From contig DCXY01000043.1 of NCBI GenBank assembly GCA_002329155.1, forward strand, positions 1-17,497: DNA of 17,497 bases, written 5' to 3'. The notes under the pieces are model-generated. The model searched no databases, was not told the origin of the DNA, and saw only the letters and a list, made by a program, of their open reading frames with translations. This stretch comes from Stenotrophomonas sp. UBA2124. GTDB taxonomy: Bacteria; Pseudomonadota; Gammaproteobacteria; Xanthomonadales; Xanthomonadaceae. Position 1 is the first letter of the stretch; each line of letters opens with the position of its first letter. The translations under genes and the position numbers were made by a program. Of this stretch, positions 1 through 6,085 are shown one piece after another.

Positions 1-82
1 TCTGCTGGATGGCGTTGTAACCACACCCGGAAATGGAGATTGCCACGATGACAAGCAACATCAGGCGGAGAAACTGGCGCAT
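1..82 (-). CDS. lemA: LemA family lipoprotein, N-terminal fragment (cut by window edge)
   Basis: Only the first 27 codons are present; the gene continues beyond position 1. The translation begins MRQFLRLMLLVIVAIS, a short hydrophobic signal, followed by the lipobox ISGC (residues 17-20) and then GYNAIQQ. The Cys-Gly-Tyr-Asn-x-Ile-Gln-Gln sequence after a lipobox is typical of LemA proteins, which are membrane-anchored helical proteins of poorly defined function, often next to a TPM-domain (YgcG-like) gene. The ATG at 82 has an AAGGA ribosome site at 90-94, seven bases upstream. The call rests on this short motif only; the rest of the protein cannot be seen. Confidence 0.75.
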   Translation of the reverse strand, partial: MRQFLRLMLLVIVAISISGCGYNAIQQ

Positions 83-146
83 GTTCAGGTCCTTGGACGG
101 CTGGAACGGCGAGCATGCCACGGCCGATGTGTAGTGTGTGAATACG

Positions 147-173
147 AAAGGGGCCGGCAATGCCGGCCCCTTT
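147..173 (-). terminator. Intrinsic terminator after the terC-family gene
   Basis: A perfect 12-bp stem (147-158 with 162-173) closes a 3-nt loop. Read on the minus strand, it lies 27 bp past the stop of the TerC gene, and the 3' arm ends in TTT followed by CGTATTC. It should end the terC transcript before lemA, which therefore probably has its own promoter between 95 and 146. Confidence 0.8.
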
Positions 174-199
174 GGGTTCCAGTCAGGCAAGCGCCCGGC

Positions 200-949
200 T
201 CACCACTCGGTCGAACCGGGAATGTGGTGCGCCTTGGCGTTGCGGCGCATCAGCAGGTTCAGCCACTCCACCATGATCGAGAAGCCCATGGCGGCGTAGA
301 TGTAGGGCTTGGGCACATGCACTTCCAGGCCGTCGAGCACCAGCACCGCACCCACCATCAGGATGAAGGCCAGCGCCAGCAGCTTCACGGTGGGGTTGGC
401 GTCGATGAAACGGCCCAGCGGGTTGGCCGCCAGCAGCATCACCGCCACCGCCAGCAGCACGGCGCAGACCATCACCGGGATGTGGTCGGCGATGCCGACG
501 GCGGTGATCACCGAATCCAGCGAGAACACGATGTCGATGATGGCGATCTGCGCGATCACCATGCCGAAGGTGGCCGAGGCCTTGGTGGTGGTGGGGTCCG
601 CATCCTCACCACCGCTGACCAGCTCGCGGATTTCCTTGATGCCCTTGTAGAGCAGGAACAGGCCGCCCAGGATCAGCACCAGGTCGCGGATGGAAATGCT
701 CATGCCGGCGACGTCGAAGAGGTTGCTTTCCATGTGCGCCAGGTAGGCCAGCGACACCAGCAGCATGATGCGGGTGATGCAGGCCACGGCGATGCCTACC
801 CGGCGCGCCAGCGGGCGCTTGTGCTCGGGCAGGCGCCCGACCGCGATGGAAATGAACACCAGATTGTCGATGCCCAGCACGATTTCCAGCGCACTGAGCA
901 TGAACAAGGTGACCCATACATTGGGGTCGGCAAGAAACTCAAAAGACAT
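200..949 (-). CDS. TerC family integral membrane protein (putative metal ion exporter)
   Basis: A 249-residue multispanning inner-membrane protein. Two related acidic membrane motifs are visible: LEIVLGIDNLVFIS near residues 21-34 and IIDIVFSLDSVITA near 137-150. Their Glu22, Asp28, Asn29, Asp139 and Asp145 match the acidic signature of the TerC family, in which the two halves are an inverted or pseudo-repeat. Family members have been linked to tellurite resistance and to Mn2+ export during membrane protein metalation; the substrate here is not shown by sequence. The start has AAGGA eight bases upstream. The gene lies 52 bp downstream of dgkA, so co-transcription is possible despite the hairpin at 978-1000. 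A strong terminator follows it. Confidence 0.9.
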   Translation of the reverse strand: MSFEFLADPNVWVTLFMLSALEIVLGIDNLVFISIAVGRLPEHKRPLARRVGIAVACITRIMLLVSLAYLAHMESNLFDVAGMSISIRDLVLILGGLFLLYKGIKEIRELVSGGEDADPTTTKASATFGMVIAQIAIIDIVFSLDSVITAVGIADHIPVMVCAVLLAVAVMLLAANPLGRFIDANPTVKLLALAFILMVGAVLVLDGLEVHVPKPYIYAAMGFSIMVEWLNLLMRRNAKAHHIPGSTEW

Positions 950-977
950 GCACGCAATCCTTCAATAGAACCAGATC

Positions 978-1000
978 ACCACCGCCGCCCGGCAGGTGGT
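978..1000 (-). other. Hairpin between dgkA and the terC-family gene
   Basis: A 6-bp arm (978-983 with 995-1000) continues, past one bulged base, into 3 more pairs around a 4-nt loop. It begins just after the dgkA stop. There is no T-run after it on the minus strand, so it is more likely a weak pause, a processing site or a 3'-end stabiliser than an intrinsic terminator. Confidence 0.4.
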
Positions 1001-1001
1001 T

Positions 1002-1382
1002 TCAGAAAAGCCGGGGCCCGAGGATCAGCCCCCAACACAGCAGAACGTTCATCATCAGCACGAACACCGCCGCCGAGCCCATGTCCTTGGCGCGGCCGGC
1101 CAGCACGTGGTACTCCGGGCCGTAGCGTTCGATCACCGCCTCGATGGCGGAATTGGCCAGCTCCATGGCAAGCACCAGCAGCATGGAGCCTATCAGCAGC
1201 ACCTGTTCAACCGGCGTGGTGCCCAGCCAGAAGGCCAGCGGCGTCAGCACGATGAACAGGTAGACCTCAAGCCGGAACGAGGACTCGTGCGACCAGGCCG
1301 CGCACAGCCCCTGCCAGGACCACCTGGCGGCCTTGAGGATGCGCGCCGGGCCGCGCGGCATATGCCCCGTCTGGTCAGCCAT
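1002..1382 (-). CDS. dgkA: Diacylglycerol kinase (prokaryotic type)
   Basis: A 126-residue protein close in length to E. coli DgkA (about 122). DgkA phosphorylates diacylglycerol to phosphatidic acid in the inner membrane, recycling the lipid released when phospholipid head groups are moved to envelope glycans. The signature MELANSAIEAVIERYGPEYH, followed by GRAKDMGSAAV, is clear; it carries the conserved acidic residues and Asn of the active site. Three hydrophobic segments are visible. The reading frame is open further upstream (to 1613), but that part overlaps the kinase gene and is not DgkA-like; the start at 1382 aligns with the family start. Its Shine-Dalgarno is weak (GGGGTG). It follows the ColS-like gene by 154 bp, and a role in lipid A or envelope modification under ColRS control is plausible. 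Confidence 0.93.
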   Translation of the reverse strand: MADQTGHMPRGPARILKAARWSWQGLCAAWSHESSFRLEVYLFIVLTPLAFWLGTTPVEQVLLIGSMLLVLAMELANSAIEAVIERYGPEYHVLAGRAKDMGSAAVFVLMMNVLLCWGLILGPRLF

Positions 1383-1536
1383 GGCACACCCCGCCCGCCG
1401 GCGCGACGTGGCGCGACGGCACCTGAAGCAATGATCTAGCTGCCATGAACAGATGACACCGGTGGCGTGAGAAGTAATGCATGATTTTGCCACATCTGCC
1501 TTCTGGCCACCCGTACCCGGCGAAGCCAGACAGGCC

Positions 1537-2808
1537 TCAGCGGTAGTACAGCGTGGCGGTGGTGCCCTGGCCCTCCACGCTCTCCAGTTCCACCCGCCAG
1601 CCGCAGCGTTCACACAGCCGGCGTACTACCGCCAGCCCCAGCCCCACGCCCTGCGGGTTGCCCGGCTCGGCGCGGAAGAACGGGTCGAACGCCCTTGCCA
1701 GCATTTCTGGCGACATGCCGATACCGGTATCGCGTACCACCACCCGGCCATCGCCAACGCTCACCTGGATGCTGCCTTGGTCGGTGTAGCGGCAGGCATT
1801 GCACAGCAGGTTGCCAACCACCACATGCATGATCCGTGGTGGTGCGAACAGCGGATGCTCGCCCTCGATGGACACGGCCAGTGTCACCGGCCGGCCCTGC
1901 AGCATCTCTTCCACGTTGCCGGCCTCGTAGCGCACCACCTCGCCCACATCGAACCACTCCGACTGCGGCGCCACGTCGCTCTCGCGCGCCAGCATCAGCA
2001 GGGCATCGATGATGGCCTCCATGTCACGCCCGGCGCGCTGGATGCGCTGCAGGCTGCGCTGCAGGCGTGGGGCAAGCTCCGGGTCGGACAGGGCCATGTC
2101 GCTGGCCATGCGGATCACGGTCAGCGGCGTGCGCAGCTCATGGCTGGCATCACGGGTGAAGTTGCGCTCGCGTGCCACGTGCGCGGCCATGCGGCTGGAA
2201 ATGGCATGCAGCGCCAGCGCCAACTGCCGCGTTTCACCCTGGATGCTATCGGGCAGCTGCTCCGGCGCCAGCTCACTGACCTCCGGGCGCCCCGGCTCCC
2301 AGCGCGACACCCGCCGCGCCAGCCAGTTGACCGGCCGCACCAGCCGGGCCGAGGCCCTGTAGGTGAACCATGCAGCGAACAGAATGGTCAGCAGCACCAG
2401 CAGTACCGGCACCACACTGAGCCAGAATCCCGCCCGCATGGCCTGGTCACGCGGGAACTCCAAGTACAGGCGGCCGGCATCGGTCTGGTCCACCAGCACC
2501 AGCTTGCCGGCCGTCTTCAGGTCATGAAAACCGGGCGCCAACCTGCGCAGCGCAACCGGCACGCCGGCCTGCGAATCACCGGTGTGCCACAGGTAACCGT
2601 GGATGTTGCGGGTATCCGGCGGCGCCTGTTCCGGCGTGGCCTGGTGCAGCTTCCAGAAATGATCGGCCTCCTGCTGCAGCACCACATTGACCAGCCCGTG
2701 GCGGATGGCCAGCGATGCCAGATAGCCGCCCAGCAGCACGGCAAGGCAGGCCAACAAGGCATGCCGGATGAAGGCGATCCTGATTTTGCGTGGCAGCCCG
2801 TACGGCAT
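1537..2808 (-). CDS. colS: Sensor histidine kinase, ColS-like
   Basis: A 423-residue membrane kinase. The order is: a transmembrane segment at about 13-34; a periplasmic sensor of about 95 residues; a second membrane segment at about 128-150; a HAMP-like linker; the H-box FTRDASHELRTPLT with His223 as phosphoacceptor; the N-box around VGNLLCNACRYT (Asn333, Asn337); G1 DTGIGM (360-365); the F-box FDPFF; and G2 GVGLGLAVV. The partner regulator upstream is very ColR-like, so ColS (called VgrS in Xanthomonas) is the best name. The periplasmic loop has no ExxE pattern, the metal-binding signature reported for ColS/VgrS proteins, but it is rich in His (50, 55, 70, 75, 95) with Glu47 and Asp49. The GTG/ATG choice is clear: ATG 2808 has a GGGGGGAG site. 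The gene seems to have its own promoter (2833-2860). Confidence 0.88.
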   Translation of the reverse strand: MPYGLPRKIRIAFIRHALLACLAVLLGGYLASLAIRHGLVNVVLQQEADHFWKLHQATPEQAPPDTRNIHGYLWHTGDSQAGVPVALRRLAPGFHDLKTAGKLVLVDQTDAGRLYLEFPRDQAMRAGFWLSVVPVLLVLLTILFAAWFTYRASARLVRPVNWLARRVSRWEPGRPEVSELAPEQLPDSIQGETRQLALALHAISSRMAAHVARERNFTRDASHELRTPLTVIRMASDMALSDPELAPRLQRSLQRIQRAGRDMEAIIDALLMLARESDVAPQSEWFDVGEVVRYEAGNVEEMLQGRPVTLAVSIEGEHPLFAPPRIMHVVVGNLLCNACRYTDQGSIQVSVGDGRVVVRDTGIGMSPEMLARAFDPFFRAEPGNPQGVGLGLAVVRRLCERCGWRVELESVEGQGTTATLYYR

Positions 2809-2832
2809 TGTGCTCCCCCCGAAGCGCGCATG

Positions 2833-2860
2833 ATTATAGAGCTGCGGGCTCTGCCGCCAA
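2833..2860 (-). promoter_or_regulatory. Sigma70-type promoter for the colS-like kinase
   Basis: On the minus strand, TTGGCG (2860-2855), a 16-bp spacer and a perfect TATAAT (2838-2833) lie between the intrinsic terminator at 2877-2905 and the kinase start at 2808. The predicted transcript start, near 2826, leaves a leader of about 18 nt that contains the GGGGGGAG ribosome site. A perfect -10 hexamer is unusual in DNA this GC-rich, which favours a real promoter. Confidence 0.65.
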
Positions 2861-2876
2861 TGCCCCGGCCTGAGTC

Positions 2877-2905
2877 AAAAAGGCCACCGCGGATGCGGAG
2901 GCCTT
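2877..2905 (-). terminator. Intrinsic terminator between the response regulator and its kinase
   Basis: Minus-strand AAGGCC, a T-T mismatch, CCGC, a 4-nt loop (ATCC) and the matching GCGG, T, GGCCTT arm form a 10-bp stem ending in TTTTT (2881-2877). It starts 26 bp past the response-regulator stop at 2931. It should end most colR transcripts before the kinase gene, with read-through giving some kinase mRNA. Confidence 0.8.
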
Positions 2906-2930
2906 GGTCAGACAGGGGCTGGCGCCTGCA

Positions 2931-3644
2931 TCAGGCCATTGGCTGGCCAATATCGGCAATGCGATAGCCCGCGCTCTGCACCGTGTGGAGCAGAGGGCGG
3001 TCAAACGGCTTGTCGATGATCTTGCGCAGGTTGTACAGGTGGCTGCGCAACGTGTCCGAATCCGGCAGGCCATTGCCCCAGATCTCGCGCTCGATTTCCT
3101 GGCGGGTCACCACGCGCGGCGATTCGCGCATCAGGATAGTCAGCAGGCGCAGGCCGATGGGCGAGAGCTGCAGTTCGCTGCCGGCGCGGGTGGCACGCAT
3201 GCTCACCGGGTCCAGCACCAAATCGGCCACCTTCAGCACTTCGGCGCCCACCTGGCGGCGCTCGCGGCGGATCAGCGCGCGCAGGCGTGCCTCCAGCTCC
3301 TGGATGGCGAAGGGCTTGGTCAGGTAGTCGTCGGCGCCATAACCCAGGCCAGTGAGCTTGTCGTCGAGCGTGTCGCGCGCGGTCAACATCAGCACCGGGG
3401 TCGATTTGCGCGCCTCGTTGCGCAACCGGCGGCAGACTTCAATGCCATCCAGGCGCGGGAGCATCAGGTCCAGCACAACCACGTCATAGCTGTTCTCGGC
3501 AGCCAGACGGTAGCCGTCAAGGCCATCCACCGCGTAATCCACCTCGAACCCTTTGCCTTCCAGATACTCACCGATCATCTCGGAGATGTTCCGGTTGTCT
3601 TCGACAACCAGAACCAGGCCGGACGATTCCTTTGTCTGTCGCAT
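2931..3644 (-). CDS. colR: OmpR/PhoB-type response regulator, ColR-like
   Basis: A 237-residue DNA-binding regulator. The receiver domain (about 9-122) has the acidic pair Glu15/Asp16, the phosphoacceptor Asp59 in DVVVLDLMLP, Thr88 in LMLTAR and Lys110 in YLTKPF. A winged-helix domain (about 133-232) ends in RSHLYNLRKIIDKPFDRP and LLHTVQSAGYRIA. That C-terminal block is nearly diagnostic for ColR of Pseudomonas and its Xanthomonas counterpart (VgrR), which control outer-membrane and lipid A modification genes and tolerance to metals. The start has a perfect AAGGAGG site four bases upstream. The leader carries imperfect direct repeats (3668-3736) that could be autoregulatory sites. It is transcribed ahead of the kinase but separated from it by a terminator. 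Confidence 0.92.
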   Translation of the reverse strand: MRQTKESSGLVLVVEDNRNISEMIGEYLEGKGFEVDYAVDGLDGYRLAAENSYDVVVLDLMLPRLDGIEVCRRLRNEARKSTPVLMLTARDTLDDKLTGLGYGADDYLTKPFAIQELEARLRALIRRERRQVGAEVLKVADLVLDPVSMRATRAGSELQLSPIGLRLLTILMRESPRVVTRQEIEREIWGNGLPDSDTLRSHLYNLRKIIDKPFDRPLLHTVQSAGYRIADIGQPMA

Positions 3645-3667
3645 GGAGCCTCCTTAGTCTTCAGCTT

Positions 3668-3736
3668 TGTGAAAGATGCCGCATCGAGGGTAGAAACCAT
3701 GTGAAGGTTGCCCGCATCTTGAAAGTTTCATTGAAA
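3668..3736. promoter_or_regulatory. Direct repeats in the colR/DUF486 divergent region
   Basis: Two imperfect copies of an 18-19 bp block, TGTGAAAGATGCCGCATC (3668-3685) and TGTGAAGGTTGCCCGCATC (3700-3718), start 32 bp apart. Directly after them, TTGAAA occurs twice (3719-3724 and 3731-3736) around GTTTCA, making the palindrome TGAAAGTTTCA. OmpR-class regulators bind direct repeats, so these are candidate sites for ColR or another regulator. No clear -35/-10 pair was found for either divergent gene. Confidence 0.35.
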
Positions 3737-3813
3737 ACAACTTTGTCTGCGAAGCCTTCTCGCCATCAGCCCTATGCTATCGGCCCCCTCCGGCACTCAC
3801 TCCTGGCCACGCA

Positions 3814-4158
3814 ATGCCTCTCACCGCCTACCTCTACCCCGTCCTGCTACTGGTGGCCAGCAACATATTCATGACCATCGCCTGGTACGGACACCTGAAG
3901 TTCAAGTCCGCGCCATTGATGACGGTCATCCTGGTCAGCTGGGGCATCGCCTTCTTCGAGTACTGCCTGCAGGTGCCGGGCAACCGGCTGGGCAGCGCGG
4001 TGTATTCGGCACCGCAGCTCAAGGGCATGCAGGAGGTCATCACCCTGGTGGTGTTCGCCGTGTTCTCGGCGGTGTATCTGGGCCAGCCACTGAAGTGGAA
4101 CCACTGGGCGGCGTTCGCGCTCATCCTGGTGGCGGCGCTGCTGATGTTCAAGGAATAG
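3814..4158 (+). CDS. DUF486 / DMT-like small membrane protein
   Basis: A 114-residue, very hydrophobic protein with about four membrane segments. The sequence NIFMTIAWYGHLKF near the N-terminus, SWGIAFFEYCLQVPGNR in the middle and the C-terminal NHWAAFALILVAALLMFK are typical of the DUF486 family, related to the drug/metabolite transporter fold. Length fits the family. No substrate is known. It is divergent from colR and converges on the DUF6607 gene, so it is probably a single transcription unit. Its upstream region has no convincing Shine-Dalgarno. Confidence 0.85.
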   Translation: MPLTAYLYPVLLLVASNIFMTIAWYGHLKFKSAPLMTVILVSWGIAFFEYCLQVPGNRLGSAVYSAPQLKGMQEVITLVVFAVFSAVYLGQPLKWNHWAAFALILVAALLMFKE

Positions 4159-4181
4159 CCCGCCCGCAGCCGCACAGCGCA

Positions 4182-4206
4182 CGCCGGCCGGAAACAGCGG
4201 CCGGCG
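4182..4206. terminator. GC-rich hairpin between convergent genes
   Basis: Perfect 9-bp arms CGCCGGCCG (4182-4190) and CGGCCGGCG (4198-4206) enclose a 7-nt loop in the 64-bp gap between the DUF486 and DUF6607 stops. Neither side has a T-run, so a terminating role in both directions is only suggested by its place. Confidence 0.45.
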
Positions 4207-4222
4207 CAGACAGTTCTGCGGC

Positions 4223-5155
4223 TTATTTCGTCGGGGCAGGTTCCACGTAGCGGGCGAACAAGCCATCGATGCCGGCCACGTCCACCGCGGCACCTCCCTG
4301 CACCGCCTCGGCCTGCTCGAACAGGGGCACGATCATCGCCATGCCATCAAGCTTGGTTTTCAGGTGCACGCCCGGTGCACGGTCGAGCAGCCCGGCCCAG
4401 TGCTGGCGCACATTGGCCCAGAAGGCGGCGGTCGCCTTCCAGTAATCCAGCGCCGGGGTGAAATCCACCTCGCGGGTACGCGCATAGTCATTGAAGCCGA
4501 ACTCACGGGCGATCTGCACCTGACTGCCGTCGGCATTGCGCAGCACCTTTGTGTTGAACTGCTCATGGGTCCAACCCGCGGGCGTAATGGTGTGGCGGTT
4601 CACCATGGCCAGCGCGTTGTAGTCGCTGCGCCGGGTGTACTCGCGGCGCGGCAGCGGCCGCCAGCCCTGGTCGCTGGTCCATGACGCCACACCATTGTCG
4701 TAGTGCCAGGGCCCGGTGCCGCAGTAGCGCGGCGCATCGCTCACCTCGAACACACATTGGGTCCAGGCGCCGCGGTTGAGCGCCACCGCAATGGACCGCA
4801 CCTGCCAGGTCTGGTCGGCAGTGAATTCAAAGCGGCTGGGGGCCTGGTAGCGCCAGTCCTGGCGCCAGTGCTTGGTGACATGGCCGCTCTTTGCATCCAC
4901 CAGCAGATGCTGCAGCACGATGCGCGTGGGCGTGTCCTCGACCACCACTACAACCTCGTTGCCGCCGCTGCGCATGGCCGGGGCACGCTGGTAGTCCGGT
5001 TTCAACAGCACGGTTTCGTCGAAGGCGAAATCAACGGTGTACTGGCCCTGCATCGCAAGGATGCTGGCATGGTCGCGCGCGACATCGGCGGGCGCTGCGC
5101 TGGCATGGCCGCCCTGGGCGGCAAACAGCAGCAGGCTGGCGGCAAACGGCTTCAT
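4223..5155 (-). CDS. DUF6607 family exported protein
   Basis: A 310-residue protein with a signal peptide (about 1-21, ending ASA-A), so probably periplasmic or envelope-located. Recognisable family blocks are DHASILAMQGQYTVDFAFDE near the mature N-terminus, RSGGNEVVVVVEDTP, IVLQHLLV, KHWRQDWRY, the GAWTQCVFEVSDAPRYCGTG region, LPRREYTRRSDYNAL and WTHEQFNTKV. These match DUF6607 as I recall it; the function is unknown. Members are often seen beside iron/haem TonB receptors and hemP, which fits the Fur-controlled hemP upstream here. The ATG at 5155 has AAGGAG six bases upstream. Alternative: an envelope protein unrelated to haem. Family identification is firm from motifs, function is not. Confidence 0.8.
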   Translation of the reverse strand: MKPFAASLLLFAAQGGHASAAPADVARDHASILAMQGQYTVDFAFDETVLLKPDYQRAPAMRSGGNEVVVVVEDTPTRIVLQHLLVDAKSGHVTKHWRQDWRYQAPSRFEFTADQTWQVRSIAVALNRGAWTQCVFEVSDAPRYCGTGPWHYDNGVASWTSDQGWRPLPRREYTRRSDYNALAMVNRHTITPAGWTHEQFNTKVLRNADGSQVQIAREFGFNDYARTREVDFTPALDYWKATAAFWANVRQHWAGLLDRAPGVHLKTKLDGMAMIVPLFEQAEAVQGGAAVDVAGIDGLFARYVEPAPTK

Positions 5156-5731
5156 CCTTCACTCCTTGTGCGACGCATCTATAGATTGGCCATCCTTGGC
5201 CACGCTGCGTTCCATCGCGCCGGCCCCCTGGAAGGCCGGAAGAAAGCAGGCTGCCGGCACGCGCAACGCCCTCCACGGCATCACGCGGCGACCTCCATTA
5301 CTACACGTGCACACTGCAGGCGTTGCCGCGCACAAAGCCGGCCCGGCTCTCCACTTCACACTCACATTGGCACTGCGGCCCAGCCGCTGCCTTGCCGGGC
5401 AACCGCGCCGCAAGGCAGTACCGGAAGGCGCCAACTGGGACTCGGCCAGCATCGCAACACCGCCAACAATCACGTTGGCGGCGCAGGCTGCGCGCCGACA
5501 CGCCTGCAGGTCTGTGGCAGCGGTTGCAGCAGCAGGCAAGACTGCGGCAACCGCCAAACCGATACTGTTCAAGCTGCTGTGCGCAACCACTGGCCGCATG
5601 CCGGAATGCGATGCAATGCGCTGCGCAGCTGAAGGGATACCGGGAATTACGCCCGGCAGGCACGACGCGTGGAGAGAGGGAGAGATACGCGCCGGCCTGC
5701 CGGGAACGCGGGGTGAGCCGCCTGACCGTAT
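5156..5731 (-). other. 576-bp stretch without a convincing gene; possible gene remnant
   Basis: This lies between hemP and the DUF6607 gene. A minus-strand frame (5599 to 5159) stays open for 146 codons and begins like an exported protein (MRPVVAHSSLNSIGLAVAAV, then LPAAATAATDLQ). It has no ribosome site, and third-position G/C is only about 69% by my count, well below the neighbouring genes. After residue 32 it has no family resemblance, although GRSANVSVKWR resembles a closing beta-strand of an outer-membrane barrel. The stretch also holds a perfect hairpin (5460-5481), a TGGCCAA direct repeat (about 5188-5204) and a TATAGA hexamer near 5180 that could serve DUF6607. I read it as intergenic or decayed coding DNA, not as an intact gene. 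Confidence 0.5.
5460..5481. repeat. Perfect 8-bp-arm hairpin in the hemP-DUF6607 gap
   Basis: CCGCCAAC (5460-5467) and GTTGGCGG (5474-5481) flank a 6-nt loop. There is no T-run on either strand. It could be an old terminator, an RNA processing structure or a protein site. Confidence 0.4.
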
Positions 5732-5744
5732 TTACTTGGTCAGG
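5721..5744 (-). other. Hairpin spanning the hemP stop codon
   Basis: CCTGACC (5721-5727) and GGTCAGG (5738-5744) form a perfect 7-bp stem with a 10-nt loop that contains the hemP stop. There is no T-run, so it may protect the 3' end of a short hemP mRNA rather than terminate transcription. Confidence 0.35.
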
Positions 5745-5929
5745 ATCAGCTTGTCGTTGCTGGTATGCCGCAACCGATAGAACTTGTCGCCATGCTGGAT
5801 GACGATTTCACGTTGGCCCTTGAGCAGGGCGCCGCTGTCGATTACGCCGTCGGCCGACATCAACTGGACCGGGCGCTGCGGCAGGTGGAGCGTGCGGGGA
5901 CGAAGCAGAACAGGCTGAGCGGACATCAT
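5732..5929 (-). CDS. hemP: Haemin uptake protein HemP (HmuP type)
   Basis: A 65-residue protein (64 if the second of two adjacent ATGs is used). The C-terminal half, GALLKGQREIVIQHGDKFYRL followed by RHTSNDKLILTK, is the HemP signature: SxxLL, a short I-x-H block, YRLR and the closing KLILTK. In rhizobia and Burkholderia the related HmuP/HemP acts in expression of haem uptake genes; a direct transport role is unproven. The frame is open to 6040, but that part runs through the Fur box and promoter, so the start near 5929 is the sound one; its Shine-Dalgarno is weak (GGAA). A Fur box lies just upstream, so it should be induced by iron limitation. No haem receptor follows it in this window. Confidence 0.9.
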   Translation of the reverse strand: MMSAQPVLLRPRTLHLPQRPVQLMSADGVIDSGALLKGQREIVIQHGDKFYRLRHTSNDKLILTK

Positions 5930-5957
5930 CGTGGTTCCGTGGCGGGTGACGGAGTTA

Positions 5958-5985
5958 ATGATAATGATTCTCAATAACAATGCAA
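5958..5985 (-). promoter_or_regulatory. Fur box overlapping the hemP promoter
   Basis: The 19-mer at 5960-5978, read on the minus strand as GTTATTGAGAATCATTATC, matches the classical Fur box GATAATGATAATCATTATC at 16 of 19 positions. It lies inside a promoter with TTGCAT (5985-5980), a 16-bp spacer and TATCAT (5963-5958). Fe-Fur bound here would block RNA polymerase, giving iron-repressed hemP. The AT-rich block stands out sharply from the GC-rich surroundings. Confidence 0.9.
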
Positions 5986-6030
5986 GCCTGATTTTGAACG
6001 CTGGGCCAGAGCGGCTTGCACCGCAGGCAT

Positions 6031-6051
6031 GGCCGGCCACCGGGGCCGGCC
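6031..6051. other. GC-rich hairpin downstream of the aldo/keto reductase gene
   Basis: GGCCGGCC occurs at 6031-6038 and 6044-6051 with a 5-nt spacer; the 8-mer is self-complementary, so the copies form a strong stem. It lies 35 bp past the reductase stop (6086) and upstream of the hemP promoter. No T-run follows, so termination is only possible, not shown. Confidence 0.4.
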
Positions 6052-6085
6052 TGTATAGCGTTCAAGCGCCTGGCCCGCGGGCGGC

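Noticed and set aside
134..1255. Plus-strand 373-codon open frame across the TerC and DgkA genes
   Set aside because: It is antisense to two clear gene families. Its His/Arg/Gln-rich translation is typical of antisense frames in GC-rich DNA.
1383..1613. Longer N-terminus for DgkA
   Set aside because: The extra 77 residues overlap the kinase 3' end, are Cys/Arg-rich and have no match to DgkA; the family start is at 1382.
1477..2967. Plus-strand 496-codon open frame opposite the histidine kinase
   Set aside because: It is a shadow of the kinase gene; the composition is low-complexity (His, Gln, Arg) and there is no domain.
5159..5599. 146-codon frame with a signal-like start between hemP and DUF6607
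   Set aside because: It has no ribosome site, weak codon bias and no family beyond the first 32 residues. It is kept only as a possible remnant.
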